Source: an uncultured Prevotella sp. (GTDB lineage Bacteria > Bacteroidota > Bacteroidia > Bacteroidales > Bacteroidaceae). From it: 29,302 bases of DNA. Each line of letters starts with the position of its first letter. The stretch's first letter is position 1. Below the pieces are notes generated by a model that did not search any database, had not been told where the DNA came from, and saw only the letters and a program-made list of their open reading frames with translations. The position numbers and the translations under genes were made by a program. The stretch covers positions 1-29,302 of the forward strand of contig URER01000031.1 of the NCBI GenBank assembly GCA_900547005.1. Reading direction: 5' to 3'. This document shows positions 16,891-23,854 of the stretch, one piece after another.

Positions 16891-17310
16891 ATGAGACCAT
16901 TAGGACAGATTATAGAACTTCCGAAAATAACCGATCCCCGCGGCAACCTGACTGTTGCCGAGGGGACAAAGAACATTCCGTTCTGCATCAAACGAGTTTA
17001 TTGGGTTTATGATGTGCCGGCCGGAGGTTGTAGGGGAGGCCATGCACACAAGAAACTTAAACAAGTATTGGTGGCTCTCAGTGGCAGTTTCCACGTGACA
17101 TTAGATAATGGTACGGAGCGTAAGACGGTACTCTTGAATCATCCTTATCAGGGTTTGGTGATAGATACCGATACATGGCGTACTCTTGATGATTTCTCCT
17201 CAGGAGCAGTATGTATGGTGCTCGCGTCGGAATTTTATGACGAGGAAGATTACATATACGACTATGACGAGTTCATAGACTATATAAACTCTAAGAAACA
17301 GCGGCAATAA
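16891..17310 (+). CDS. dTDP-4-keto-6-deoxyglucose 3,4-ketoisomerase (FdtA/QdtA-type cupin)
   Basis: The 139-aa single-domain cupin isomerises dTDP-4-keto-6-deoxyglucose (the RmlB product) to the 3-keto sugar, ready for transamination. RGGHAHKKLKQ contains the two active-site histidines (His51 and His53), and DPRGNLTVAEG near the N terminus and the YDEEDYIYDYDEFI tail are family hallmarks. FdtA (galacto product) and QdtA (gluco product) cannot be separated by eye, so I give no symbol. It lies between purT and the acyltransferase gene, with 10-bp and 9-bp gaps. Confidence 0.9.
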   Translation: MRPLGQIIELPKITDPRGNLTVAEGTKNIPFCIKRVYWVYDVPAGGCRGGHAHKKLKQVLVALSGSFHVTLDNGTERKTVLLNHPYQGLVIDTDTWRTLDDFSSGAVCMVLASEFYDEEDYIYDYDEFIDYINSKKQRQ

Positions 17311-17319
17311 CAGCGCGGA

Positions 17320-18258
17320 ATGTTTGATATAATAAGGTATAATCCGGAGCGTAAAGACGAGTGGAACGAATTCGTGAGAGAGTCGAAGAACGGCACGTTC
17401 CTCTTCGATCGTGATTATATGGACTATCATAGTGACAGGTTTGAGGATTGCTCGCTTATGATATTCAGACGTGGAAAGTTATATGCCTTGTTGCCGGCAG
17501 ATGTCAACGGGGACACATTGCGGTCGCACGGAGGCTTGACTTATGGCGGTCTTGTGATGTCTGAGAAGACAACAACGGCCGACATTATGGCTGTCTTAGG
17601 CTTGCTGAACGCTTATCTTAAAGGTATGGGAGTTGCCAACATAATATATAAGCCTGTACCTTATATATATAACAGACAGCCGTCTGAGGAGGATTTGTAT
17701 GCCATATTCAATGTCTGTAACGCCCGTCTGACATCGAGAGCGGTATCTTCTGCTATATATAAAGACTGTAGAAACAAGTGGTTCCGCATAAGGGAGTGCG
17801 GACGAAAACGTGCCGCTGCCGATGGAATAGTGATAGAGAGAACCGATAATCCTGATGATTTCTGGCAGATATTATCTGATAATCTGGGTCGGAAATACGA
17901 TACCAAACCGGTGCATACGGTTGAGGAGATAAGGCTTCTTATGCGCCGTTTCCCAGACAAAATACGTCTGTTTGTGGCAAAGAAAGACGGTGTTACACTT
18001 GGAGGAACGTTGCTTTATCTCACAGAAAGAGTGGTTCATTCGCAATATATATCGGCAAGCGAAGAGGGAAAACGCCTCCATGCGCTCGATTTGCTGTTCG
18101 GATGTGTCATAGAAGAGGCATTGAGGGAGCATGATTATTTTGACTTCGGAATCTCAACAGAACAGAATGGTACTTTGCTGAATGAGCAGTTGATTTATCA
18201 GAAAGAAGGTTTCGGAGGTCGGGGAGTGTGTTATGATTGTTACGAATGGACACTATGA
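17320..18258 (+). CDS. FemAB/GNAT-like acyltransferase of the 3-amino-sugar cluster
   Basis: The 312-aa protein begins MFDIIRYNPERKDEWNEFVRESKNGTFLFDRDYMDYH, typical of the BioF2/FemAB-like GNAT group (two GNAT-type lobes). The C-terminal lobe includes GVTLGGTLLYLTERVVHSQY and HALDLLFGCVIEEAL (about 225-275). Members near fdtA/fdtB genes are plausible N-acyltransferases for dTDP-3-amino-3,6-dideoxyhexose, replacing the hexapeptide-repeat FdtC/QdtC; that role is inferred from context. It starts 9 bp after the ketoisomerase gene, and its TGA overlaps the ATG of the aminotransferase gene (ATGA at 18255-18258), so translation is coupled. Confidence 0.85.
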   Translation: MFDIIRYNPERKDEWNEFVRESKNGTFLFDRDYMDYHSDRFEDCSLMIFRRGKLYALLPADVNGDTLRSHGGLTYGGLVMSEKTTTADIMAVLGLLNAYLKGMGVANIIYKPVPYIYNRQPSEEDLYAIFNVCNARLTSRAVSSAIYKDCRNKWFRIRECGRKRAAADGIVIERTDNPDDFWQILSDNLGRKYDTKPVHTVEEIRLLMRRFPDKIRLFVAKKDGVTLGGTLLYLTERVVHSQYISASEEGKRLHALDLLFGCVIEEALREHDYFDFGISTEQNGTLLNEQLIYQKEGFGGRGVCYDCYEWTL

Positions 18259-19427
18259 TAGACTATCTTTCATTAAAAAACATAACAGCGCAGCATCGGG
18301 AAGAAATTCAGGAGGCTGTTAGTGATGTCGTAAACAGCGGTTGGTACTTGCAGGGCGAGGCCACCCGGCGCTTCGAACAGCACTATGCGCAGTATATCGG
18401 TACACGTTTCTGTATCGGTTGTGGCAATGGCCTTGACGCCTTAACGTTAATTTTGCGCGCGTATATGGTTATGGGTGTAATGAAAGAGGGTGATGAGGTG
18501 ATAGTTCCCGCCAATACTTACATAGCATCTATCCTTGCAATAACCGAGAACGGCTTGCGTCCGGTGCTTGTGGAACCGTCTCCCGAGACTCTCCAAATAG
18601 ACGACTCGTTAATAGAGCAGGCGATAACGGAGCGCACGCGGGCTATAATGATTGTCCACCTGTACGGCCGGTGTGCATACACGCATAAGATAAAGGAGAT
18701 ATGCCGGAAATACAATTTGAAACTCATAGAGGACAATGCGCAGGCGCAGGGATGCAAAGCCCCCTCCACCTCCCCCAAGGGGGAGAGCGTTACCTCAGCT
18801 TCGAGCACCCGTATTTCTCTCCCCCATGGGGGAGTTGGAGGGGGCTTCACTGGTTCCCTCGGCGATGCGGCCGGGCACAGCTTTTATCCTGGTAAGAATC
18901 TTGGTGCGCTTGGCGATGCCGGAGCTGTTACTACAGACGACGAAGAACTCGCGAATGTCATACGTTCGCTTGGCAATTACGGCTCGTCAGTGAAGTATGT
19001 GTTTGACTATCAAGGCCGAAACAGTCGTTTGGACGAGATACAGGCGGCCGTGTTGGATGTCAAACTGAAGTATCTTGACGGCGATAACGAACGCAGGAAA
19101 GCCATAGCCGGCTATTATAAAGCGAATATAAACAATCCGTTCGTTCGCATAACCGACTGTCCCGACCGTGATAATGTCTATCATATCTTCCCCGTCTTCA
19201 GTGAAAGACGTGACGAGTTACAGCAGTATTTACTTGAAAGAAGCATACGGACGATGGTGCATTATCCTATTCCGCCACATAAACAGCAATGTTATCATGA
19301 TTGGAATGAGATGTCATTGCCTGTTACAGAGATGCTTAGCAGGCAGGAATTGAGCATTCCGCTGAACATTGCTCTGACCGATAATGAAGTGGAGATGATT
19401 GCCGACAGCCTGTCATCATTCTGCTAA
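18255..19427 (+). CDS. DegT/DnrJ/EryC1/StrS aminotransferase (FdtB/QdtB-type) with an in-frame repeat insertion
   Basis: The 390-aa PLP enzyme should transaminate the 3-keto sugar to a dTDP-3-amino-3,6-dideoxyhexose. Family motifs: GSGWYLQG-type start (NSGWYLQGEATRRFE), CGNGLDALTL, DEVIVPANTYIAS, LIEDNAQAQG, and HSFYPGKNLGALGDAGAV with the PLP lysine Lys214. Between LIEDNAQAQGCK and TGSLGDAAG, about 30 residues (169-198) are encoded by a palindromic repeat (18757-18847). They are Ser/Gly/Pro-rich, unlike the family, yet the frame stays open. I start at the ATG overlapping the preceding stop; an earlier ATG (18246) and a TTG (18237) in frame are less likely. The 3' end overlaps the convergent membrane gene by 12 bp. 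Confidence 0.9.
   Translation: MIDYLSLKNITAQHREEIQEAVSDVVNSGWYLQGEATRRFEQHYAQYIGTRFCIGCGNGLDALTLILRAYMVMGVMKEGDEVIVPANTYIASILAITENGLRPVLVEPSPETLQIDDSLIEQAITERTRAIMIVHLYGRCAYTHKIKEICRKYNLKLIEDNAQAQGCKAPSTSPKGESVTSASSTRISLPHGGVGGGFTGSLGDAAGHSFYPGKNLGALGDAGAVTTDDEELANVIRSLGNYGSSVKYVFDYQGRNSRLDEIQAAVLDVKLKYLDGDNERRKAIAGYYKANINNPFVRITDCPDRDNVYHIFPVFSERRDELQQYLLERSIRTMVHYPIPPHKQQCYHDWNEMSLPVTEMLSRQELSIPLNIALTDNEVEMIADSLSSFC
18757..18847. repeat. Palindromic element inserted in frame within the aminotransferase gene
   Basis: Arms of 31 nt (18757-18787 and 18817-18847) are inverted copies differing at two positions, with a 29-nt centre. Each arm itself contains CTCCCCCA(A/T)GGGGGAG, a smaller palindrome. 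The element is C-run/G-run rich, unlike the surrounding coding sequence, and resembles the short palindromes at 103-115 and 1918-1932. It adds about 90 nt, so the reading frame is kept. Confidence 0.9.
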
Positions 19428-21178
19428 AACCGTCTTTTGCGGCGGCAACAGAATTTGAAACACCTCATTTTCCCATACCACTTTATATCCGTTTCTTGTC
19501 AGGAAACGGTTTATCAGCATTATCTTCCTGTTCTTGTGAGTATAGCTTTCTTCCGCATTCTCATTGTTCCAGTCGGGATAATACTCATACCATTTGGGTA
19601 GCATCGACTTGTCCCGTACCACAACGGGCAGTTCCTTATGTTCTGCTTCAGCCTCACGGAATTTCCGTTCCATGTTCGACGGGTCGTAAGTCCACACCCA
19701 TGGATTGTAAAGATAAGGCCGCGTGCGGGTGAGAAAATGCACGGTTGCAATGTTTTGGAAGCACAACAGATAGTCATCCTCCTTTACATATTTGCCGAGT
19801 TCATTCAGCATCGGGTTTAATTGCTCGCAATTTTTCTTCGTCGTGAATGTCGTTGCCCTCGGATTATCTATCAGTTCGGTCTTGTTCCATCTGAATCCCT
19901 CATCGAAATAGCATTGCGACATAATGTTGAACACACCGCGACGTGCCACAAACATTATGAATGTCACAGCGCAAACAGTAAGCAGAATCCTTGTGGCGCA
20001 GTTGATGCTACGTTGCTTTTCCCACCATTTCCAAGCCATCCCGACAGTCAGCGGACCAGAGATATACACGCAGTACTCGCCCATATTCTCTATTCCATAA
20101 TCGCTGCCGAGCGGTAGCGCATACATATTGATAAGGACTATGAAGGCGAGATACACATATTCTCTGCATCGGGGCTTCGATAAAAGGATACCAAGACAGC
20201 ATATTGTCGATGTCGCATAGAGTATGCTTGTGTTTGAACCACAGAATTTCAGCATTGCAAGATATATGCCGGTTGCGATTATCCCGATAAGGAAAAGATT
20301 TGACTTCTTCTTGATAGTCTTCTTGCGGCATATCCAAATCAATGCTGGAACAAGCATTATCAGTAGGGCATTCTGTGCGACTCTTGCATAGCCGAGAAGG
20401 TATCTGCCGAACATTTCCGATATGTTGTGCGTGCTCTGTGAGTCGCCTGCTGCCGACATACCGTCGGTTATGGCTTGGGGGAAGATGTCATAATGACCGG
20501 AAAAGAGCATCAATAAGATAACTGCCACAACGCCGACGGCAAATCCTAAGACTCCGCTTGTCAGCATACGCAGGGTATCTGGCATATCTCTTTTATATAT
20601 ATGATAAGGTATAAGGCAAAGTATCAGCAGTGATAATGATAGGTTTGGCAGTCGTGCGAACACGTTGATGCCGACGAGAATGCCACTTGCGAATATCCAT
20701 TTGCGGTCCTTTGCAATAAAGATTTCAGCATACAGGACGATGCTCCGACCGAAAGCAATGTCGTCAGATAATCATGATAAAACACCATGATGCCATATCC
20801 GGCACACAGATATACCAAGAATAGTCCGGCGAGAATGCACCAACGGTTGACTATCGGGCGCAACATCTTGTAGACAAAATATGATGACAGCGTTATACAG
20901 ATAGCCGTAAGTATTCTAAATCCGAATATCCCGCAACCGCCCCACAGTACGTCCCATACCCCTCCTACATATTCCGACAAGTAATAAAGAAACAAATACT
21001 GTATGGATTTTGGGTCGTTGAATATCTGTTGGAAGCCCGAAAGCACCCATCCTTCGTCACACATATCGAAGCCTTGAACGCCTAATATAATATGGAACAG
21101 GGCAATTGCCGTCATCGAAATTATGATGAAAGTCCTTTCTGGCATTCTGTCCGTCCTGTCAAAGTGCATATTCTTCAT
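19416..21178 (-). pseudogene. Polytopic membrane protein, GT-C glycosyltransferase-like, with a frameshift
   Basis: Two adjacent frames make one protein of about 590 residues. The N-terminal part (21178 to about 20740) reads MPERTFIIISMTAIALFHIILGVQGFDMCDEGWVL and several membrane helices, up to FYHDYLTTLLSVGAS. The next frame continues LYAEIFIAKDRKWIFASGILVGINVFARLPN with more helices and a soluble C-terminal tail. The break lies near 20735-20765 and fits one missing base; neither frame is open throughout (the C-terminal frame has a stop just upstream). The acidic DEG motif after the first helix, followed by many helices, is typical of GT-C/PMT-type glycosyltransferases; this is inference. 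The ATG at 21178 is chosen because the promoter (21197-21228) covers an in-frame TTG at 21199. It may be a true pseudogene, a sequencing error, or a switchable frame. Confidence 0.75.
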
Positions 21179-21196
21179 GTCGTTTTTATTAAGATA

Positions 21197-21228
21197 CAAA
21201 TATACTGCTATTGTCTAAGATTAACAAA
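21197..21228 (-). promoter_or_regulatory. Promoter for the GT-C-like membrane gene
   Basis: On the minus strand TTTG (21228-21225), a 20-nt spacer and TATATTTG (21204-21197) match the Bacteroidota consensus fully, 18 bp before the ATG at 21178. The intact promoter suggests the frameshift is recent or not real. Confidence 0.8.
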
Positions 21229-21301
21229 CAAACAGAACTCTTTTTCTATATGGCTCACTTAAAAAACTTATCCGTTTATTCCCACTATCCGATAAATTCA
21301 C

Positions 21302-21309
21302 TATCTTTG
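21302..21309 (+). promoter_or_regulatory. -7 element before the DUF4419 gene
   Basis: TATCTTTG matches TAnnTTTG. A -33 box at the expected spacing is poor (only TTTA at 21275-21278, spacer 23). It gives a leader of about 95 nt before the ATG at 21413. Confidence 0.55.
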
Positions 21310-21412
21310 TGCATAATACCCGAAAACATTCAATAAGTGTACTGTAAAAGGATGGATACTTGAATTTATAAACAAATAGATTAGAAACTAATAAACTATA
21401 AAATACAGGCTT

Positions 21413-22816
21413 ATGAAAAAGAGTTTTTTGCTATCAGTTATTGCCGTTATATTATTGTCGGGCTGTATGAAGGCGCAGGAAGTCACTGTTTGCGAGGTGA
21501 CAAATAAGACAGACAGTAGCATTACATTTGTCGTTGATGAGAATCTGCCCGCTCCGGAATGCGAGAAGTGGTGGAAAAACAGTAGCGGTGATGATGTGGC
21601 GAGGTACCTTCTGCGCGATTATCATGCCGCAAAGACGGACAGTGGATATGTTGCGTCGAGCTTCAGGAATGAGTGTTTCAAGGAGTTGGGCACGGATGTC
21701 CTGTATCGGACTATCGTCAAGGCGTATGCCGAACATCGTCCGTTAGTGCTCTCGCCCGATATGATTTGGCTTGACATCTGTCAGGTTTTCAGCCATTATG
21801 TAAATGAAAATGCTGAGTTGTTGCGCGACAAATTCGTTGCCCACGATGGCAATATGAGCCTCGTTGTGCGTACGGATGAGGACCTGCTGACGGGCGATGC
21901 CGACTGGTCGGGTATCATGAATGACTTTATCCGGCAGATAGGTGAGAATACAAAGGACAATATCGCCGAGACGTTTGTGGCCGATTTCACTACAACCGGA
22001 CCTGTGGAGCGTATCGCGTCGGGCATAACTCTGATGGATGTCTCGAAGTCCTACTTCGATTACGTGGTCTTCCGCATTGTTTGTGGAATACCCAACATAA
22101 CGCTTACTGGCACGCCTGATGATTGGAAAAGAGTGCTTGAGAAGACCTGCGCATTGGAGAAATATGGTATGGAGGAGTGGATTGAAAGTGTGAAACCCGT
22201 GCTTGCCGAGTTCGTCAAGGCATCGGAAGGTCGTCCGAACCAAAAGTTCTGGAAAAACATGGTTACGCTTTCTCATCCCGACAAGTTGCGTGGCGGCGGC
22301 TGTTCGTCAGAGAGTCCTACGGTACTCGACGGCTGGTTCCGTCGTCTTTTTCCATACAACAAAGACGGAAAGCGCGTGAAGACCGCTACCCAATTCTCCG
22401 AGATGCTGCCCGAAATGGTGAGGGTTCCTTTCCGATATATCGTTACCGACGGCTTGTCCACTACTGAAACGCCAATGGAACTCTGGTCTGGCTTTGTAGG
22501 AGTAGAGGAGGATAGTGTAACGCTTGCCCTAACTCCGAAAATCGGTTGGCTTGTGCGCGTGGCCGATACCGACACTGAGACGCTAAAAAACATGGAGCGG
22601 AAGGGCTTCTCTTTGCGTGTGAAAGAGGTTCCGCAGATACTCTCCCAGCTCAATTATATCGAGTCTTTGGAACTTTATTTCACAGACAAAGTTGTTTTGC
22701 CGGCATGGATGGACAACATAAAGATGGATATTTTTGTCATCCATGGCAAAATGTCCGACGCAGAAAAGGCACAGATAAAGGCCCGCTTCCCCCAGGCTAC
22801 GCTGATGAATAAGTAG
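21413..22816 (+). CDS. DUF4419-family lipoprotein
   Basis: The 467-aa product has a lipoprotein signal (lipobox LLSGC, Cys18). The body matches the DUF4419 family as I know it: LSPDMIWLDICQVFSHYVNENAELLRDKFV (about 113-142), SYFDYVVFRIVCGIPNITLTGTPDDWKRV (about 205-233) and FWKNMVTL with GGGCSSESPTVLDGWFRRLFPY (about 280-318). DUF4419 is found mainly in fungi and scattered bacteria and has no established function. The signal peptide places this copy in the envelope. The C-terminal 90 residues (WLVRVADTDTETLKNMERKGF onward) look like a separate small domain. It is monocistronic, with its own -7 element and a strong terminator. Confidence 0.85.
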   Translation: MKKSFLLSVIAVILLSGCMKAQEVTVCEVTNKTDSSITFVVDENLPAPECEKWWKNSSGDDVARYLLRDYHAAKTDSGYVASSFRNECFKELGTDVLYRTIVKAYAEHRPLVLSPDMIWLDICQVFSHYVNENAELLRDKFVAHDGNMSLVVRTDEDLLTGDADWSGIMNDFIRQIGENTKDNIAETFVADFTTTGPVERIASGITLMDVSKSYFDYVVFRIVCGIPNITLTGTPDDWKRVLEKTCALEKYGMEEWIESVKPVLAEFVKASEGRPNQKFWKNMVTLSHPDKLRGGGCSSESPTVLDGWFRRLFPYNKDGKRVKTATQFSEMLPEMVRVPFRYIVTDGLSTTETPMELWSGFVGVEEDSVTLALTPKIGWLVRVADTDTETLKNMERKGFSLRVKEVPQILSQLNYIESLELYFTDKVVLPAWMDNIKMDIFVIHGKMSDAEKAQIKARFPQATLMNK

Positions 22817-22844
22817 GCGGTTGCCCCCTTTTTTGATACTCATA

Positions 22845-22886
22845 CAGCCGTGTAGTATATGCGTTATATACTGCGCGGCTGTTTTG
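22845..22886 (+). terminator. Terminator of the DUF4419 gene
   Basis: A 16-bp stem (22845-22860 with 22866-22881, two G-T pairs) and loop GCGTT are followed by TTTTG. A second perfect hairpin, AGTGTCA-GTCT-TGACACT (22900-22917) with TTTA, follows closely. Confidence 0.85.
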
Positions 22887-23093
22887 TTTGTATTGTGAGA
22901 GTGTCAGTCTTGACACTTTAGCCATCGTAAATAAATCATGCGATGGTGCATAGCGTTAGATAAATTAAATTCTACACCACATTCGTTAATTACCTTCAAA
23001 TCTGCCAACACTTTCCTGAGATAATCAGATGATTAATTTATAGCTCTGATAAAAGCCTGTTTGTCGATAGTTGATTAATAGTTGATTTTATTA

Positions 23094-23117
23094 TGTGAAT
23101 ACATTAAAATATTCACA
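23094..23117. promoter_or_regulatory. Operator-like palindrome upstream of the small-gene cassette
   Basis: TGTGAATA and TATTCACA form perfect 8-bp arms around an 8-nt A/T centre. It abuts the -33 region of the promoter at 23124-23152. This is the size and position of a dimeric regulator site, perhaps autoregulatory. That is inference. Confidence 0.5.
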
Positions 23118-23123
23118 TTTATA

Positions 23124-23152
23124 CTTGTATTTCAAAAAAATGATTATTTTTG
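23124..23152 (+). promoter_or_regulatory. Promoter for the 43-aa protein and DUF6169-like gene
   Basis: TATTTTTG (23145-23152) fits the -7 consensus, and CTTG (23124-23127) lies 17 nt upstream as a short-spaced -33. The first start codon is at 23184. Confidence 0.55.
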
Positions 23153-23183
23153 CATACAGTAAACAAAAAGAAAGAACAAAGTT

Positions 23184-23315
23184 ATGGGAAATATGACAAA
23201 AGAAGAATTCCTCAGCGCTATCAAGAAAGCTAAGGAGAATAAGGAAAAGGCAAGACAGAAAACCGCTACAGAATGGTTACAGGAAGGAATACAGGGTAAT
23301 GTCATTCTAATATGA
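23184..23315 (+). CDS. Small 43-aa protein upstream of the DUF6169-like gene
   Basis: The frame MGNMTKEEFLSAIKKAKEN continues to GNVILI and stops at TGA (23313-23315). It is charged and helical (TKEEFLSAIKKAKENKEKARQ) with a C-terminal TEWLQEGI. The stop overlaps the next ATG (ATGA at 23312-23315), showing translational coupling. An alternative start is Met4 (23193). I do not recognise the family. The pairing of a tiny upstream protein with a small partner behind a palindromic operator is reminiscent of toxin-antitoxin layouts, but nothing in the sequence proves that. Confidence 0.6.
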   Translation: MGNMTKEEFLSAIKKAKENKEKARQKTATEWLQEGIQGNVILI

Positions 23316-23808
23316 TAAAATTTTCTTTGAAACATATTCTTGCACACTCTCCCTATGAATTAGCTTTGTCGGGAGATGAGTTCATGTTCCAAACTGATTT
23401 AGGTTTCACTATAGTATCAGTTTCAGTAAGGAGGACATCGTGTTAGGTGGATGTGACACCTATCAGCTTATTATTCGAAAGATAGAAGAGGTGAAAAGCC
23501 AACATGATCCTAAAGTAGAAGCTACTATTCTATCCATAATCAGAGAATTTTTTCGATCAAACCTTGAGGTAATGCTATACCTGTGTGACACAAGTGATGG
23601 AAGGGAAGAGACCAGAAACAGACTATTCCTATCATGGTTTGAAAGATATGCCAAAAATAATCAATTTACAATATGTAAGGCTCACACAGAAATAGAAGGT
23701 GAAGGACTTTTCTTTTGTATTGTTGTCGAAAACAGAAATCCGAAACTAAAAGCGATTACCGAAGACTTTGAAGATAAAGCAGCAATGCTGACAGGAGCAA
23801 AGCCATAA
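23312..23808 (+). pseudogene. DUF6169-like gene broken by a one-base frameshift
   Basis: The frame from ATG 23312 encodes MIKFSLKHILAHSPYELAL, then GDEFMFQTDLGF, and stops at 23446. The next frame, open through 23437 and ending at 23808, reads HYSISFSKEDIVLGGCDTYQ, then ILSIIREFFRSNLEVMLYLC and the DTSDGREETRNRLFLSWFERY motif. Adding one T to the TTT at 23404-23407 joins them as TDLGFHYSISFSKEDIVLGG, a protein of about 165 aa. The CDTSDGR and RNRLFLSWF segments recall the DUF6169 family of Bacteroidota, which has no known function; I am moderately sure of the name. A GTG at 23440 could start a 122-aa C-terminal piece. The shift could be a real mutation or an assembly error. Confidence 0.62.
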
Positions 23809-23814
23809 AATAAT

Positions 23815-23854
23815 AACGAGGGCAAGTATCATATTCTTGCCCTCGTTTATTTTT
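23815..23854. terminator. Bidirectional terminator between convergent genes
   Basis: The 12-bp perfect stem AACGAGGGCAAG (23815-23826) and CTTGCCCTCGTT (23836-23847) has a 9-nt loop. T-rich tails follow on both strands (TTTATTTTT on plus, TTATTATTTTA on minus). It serves the DUF6169-like gene and the 1312-aa methylase/helicase gene. Confidence 0.88.

Larger units (their letters stand above)
22887..23183. other. Intergenic region with operator-like repeats
   Basis: No gene is visible. The stretch holds the second hairpin (22900-22917), CCATCG/CGATGG (22922-22927 and 22941-22946), a direct repeat ATAGTTGATT (23067-23076 and 23078-23087, period 11), and a palindrome TGTGAATA-N8-TATTCACA (23094-23117) directly upstream of the promoter for the small-gene cassette. 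Confidence 0.6.
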
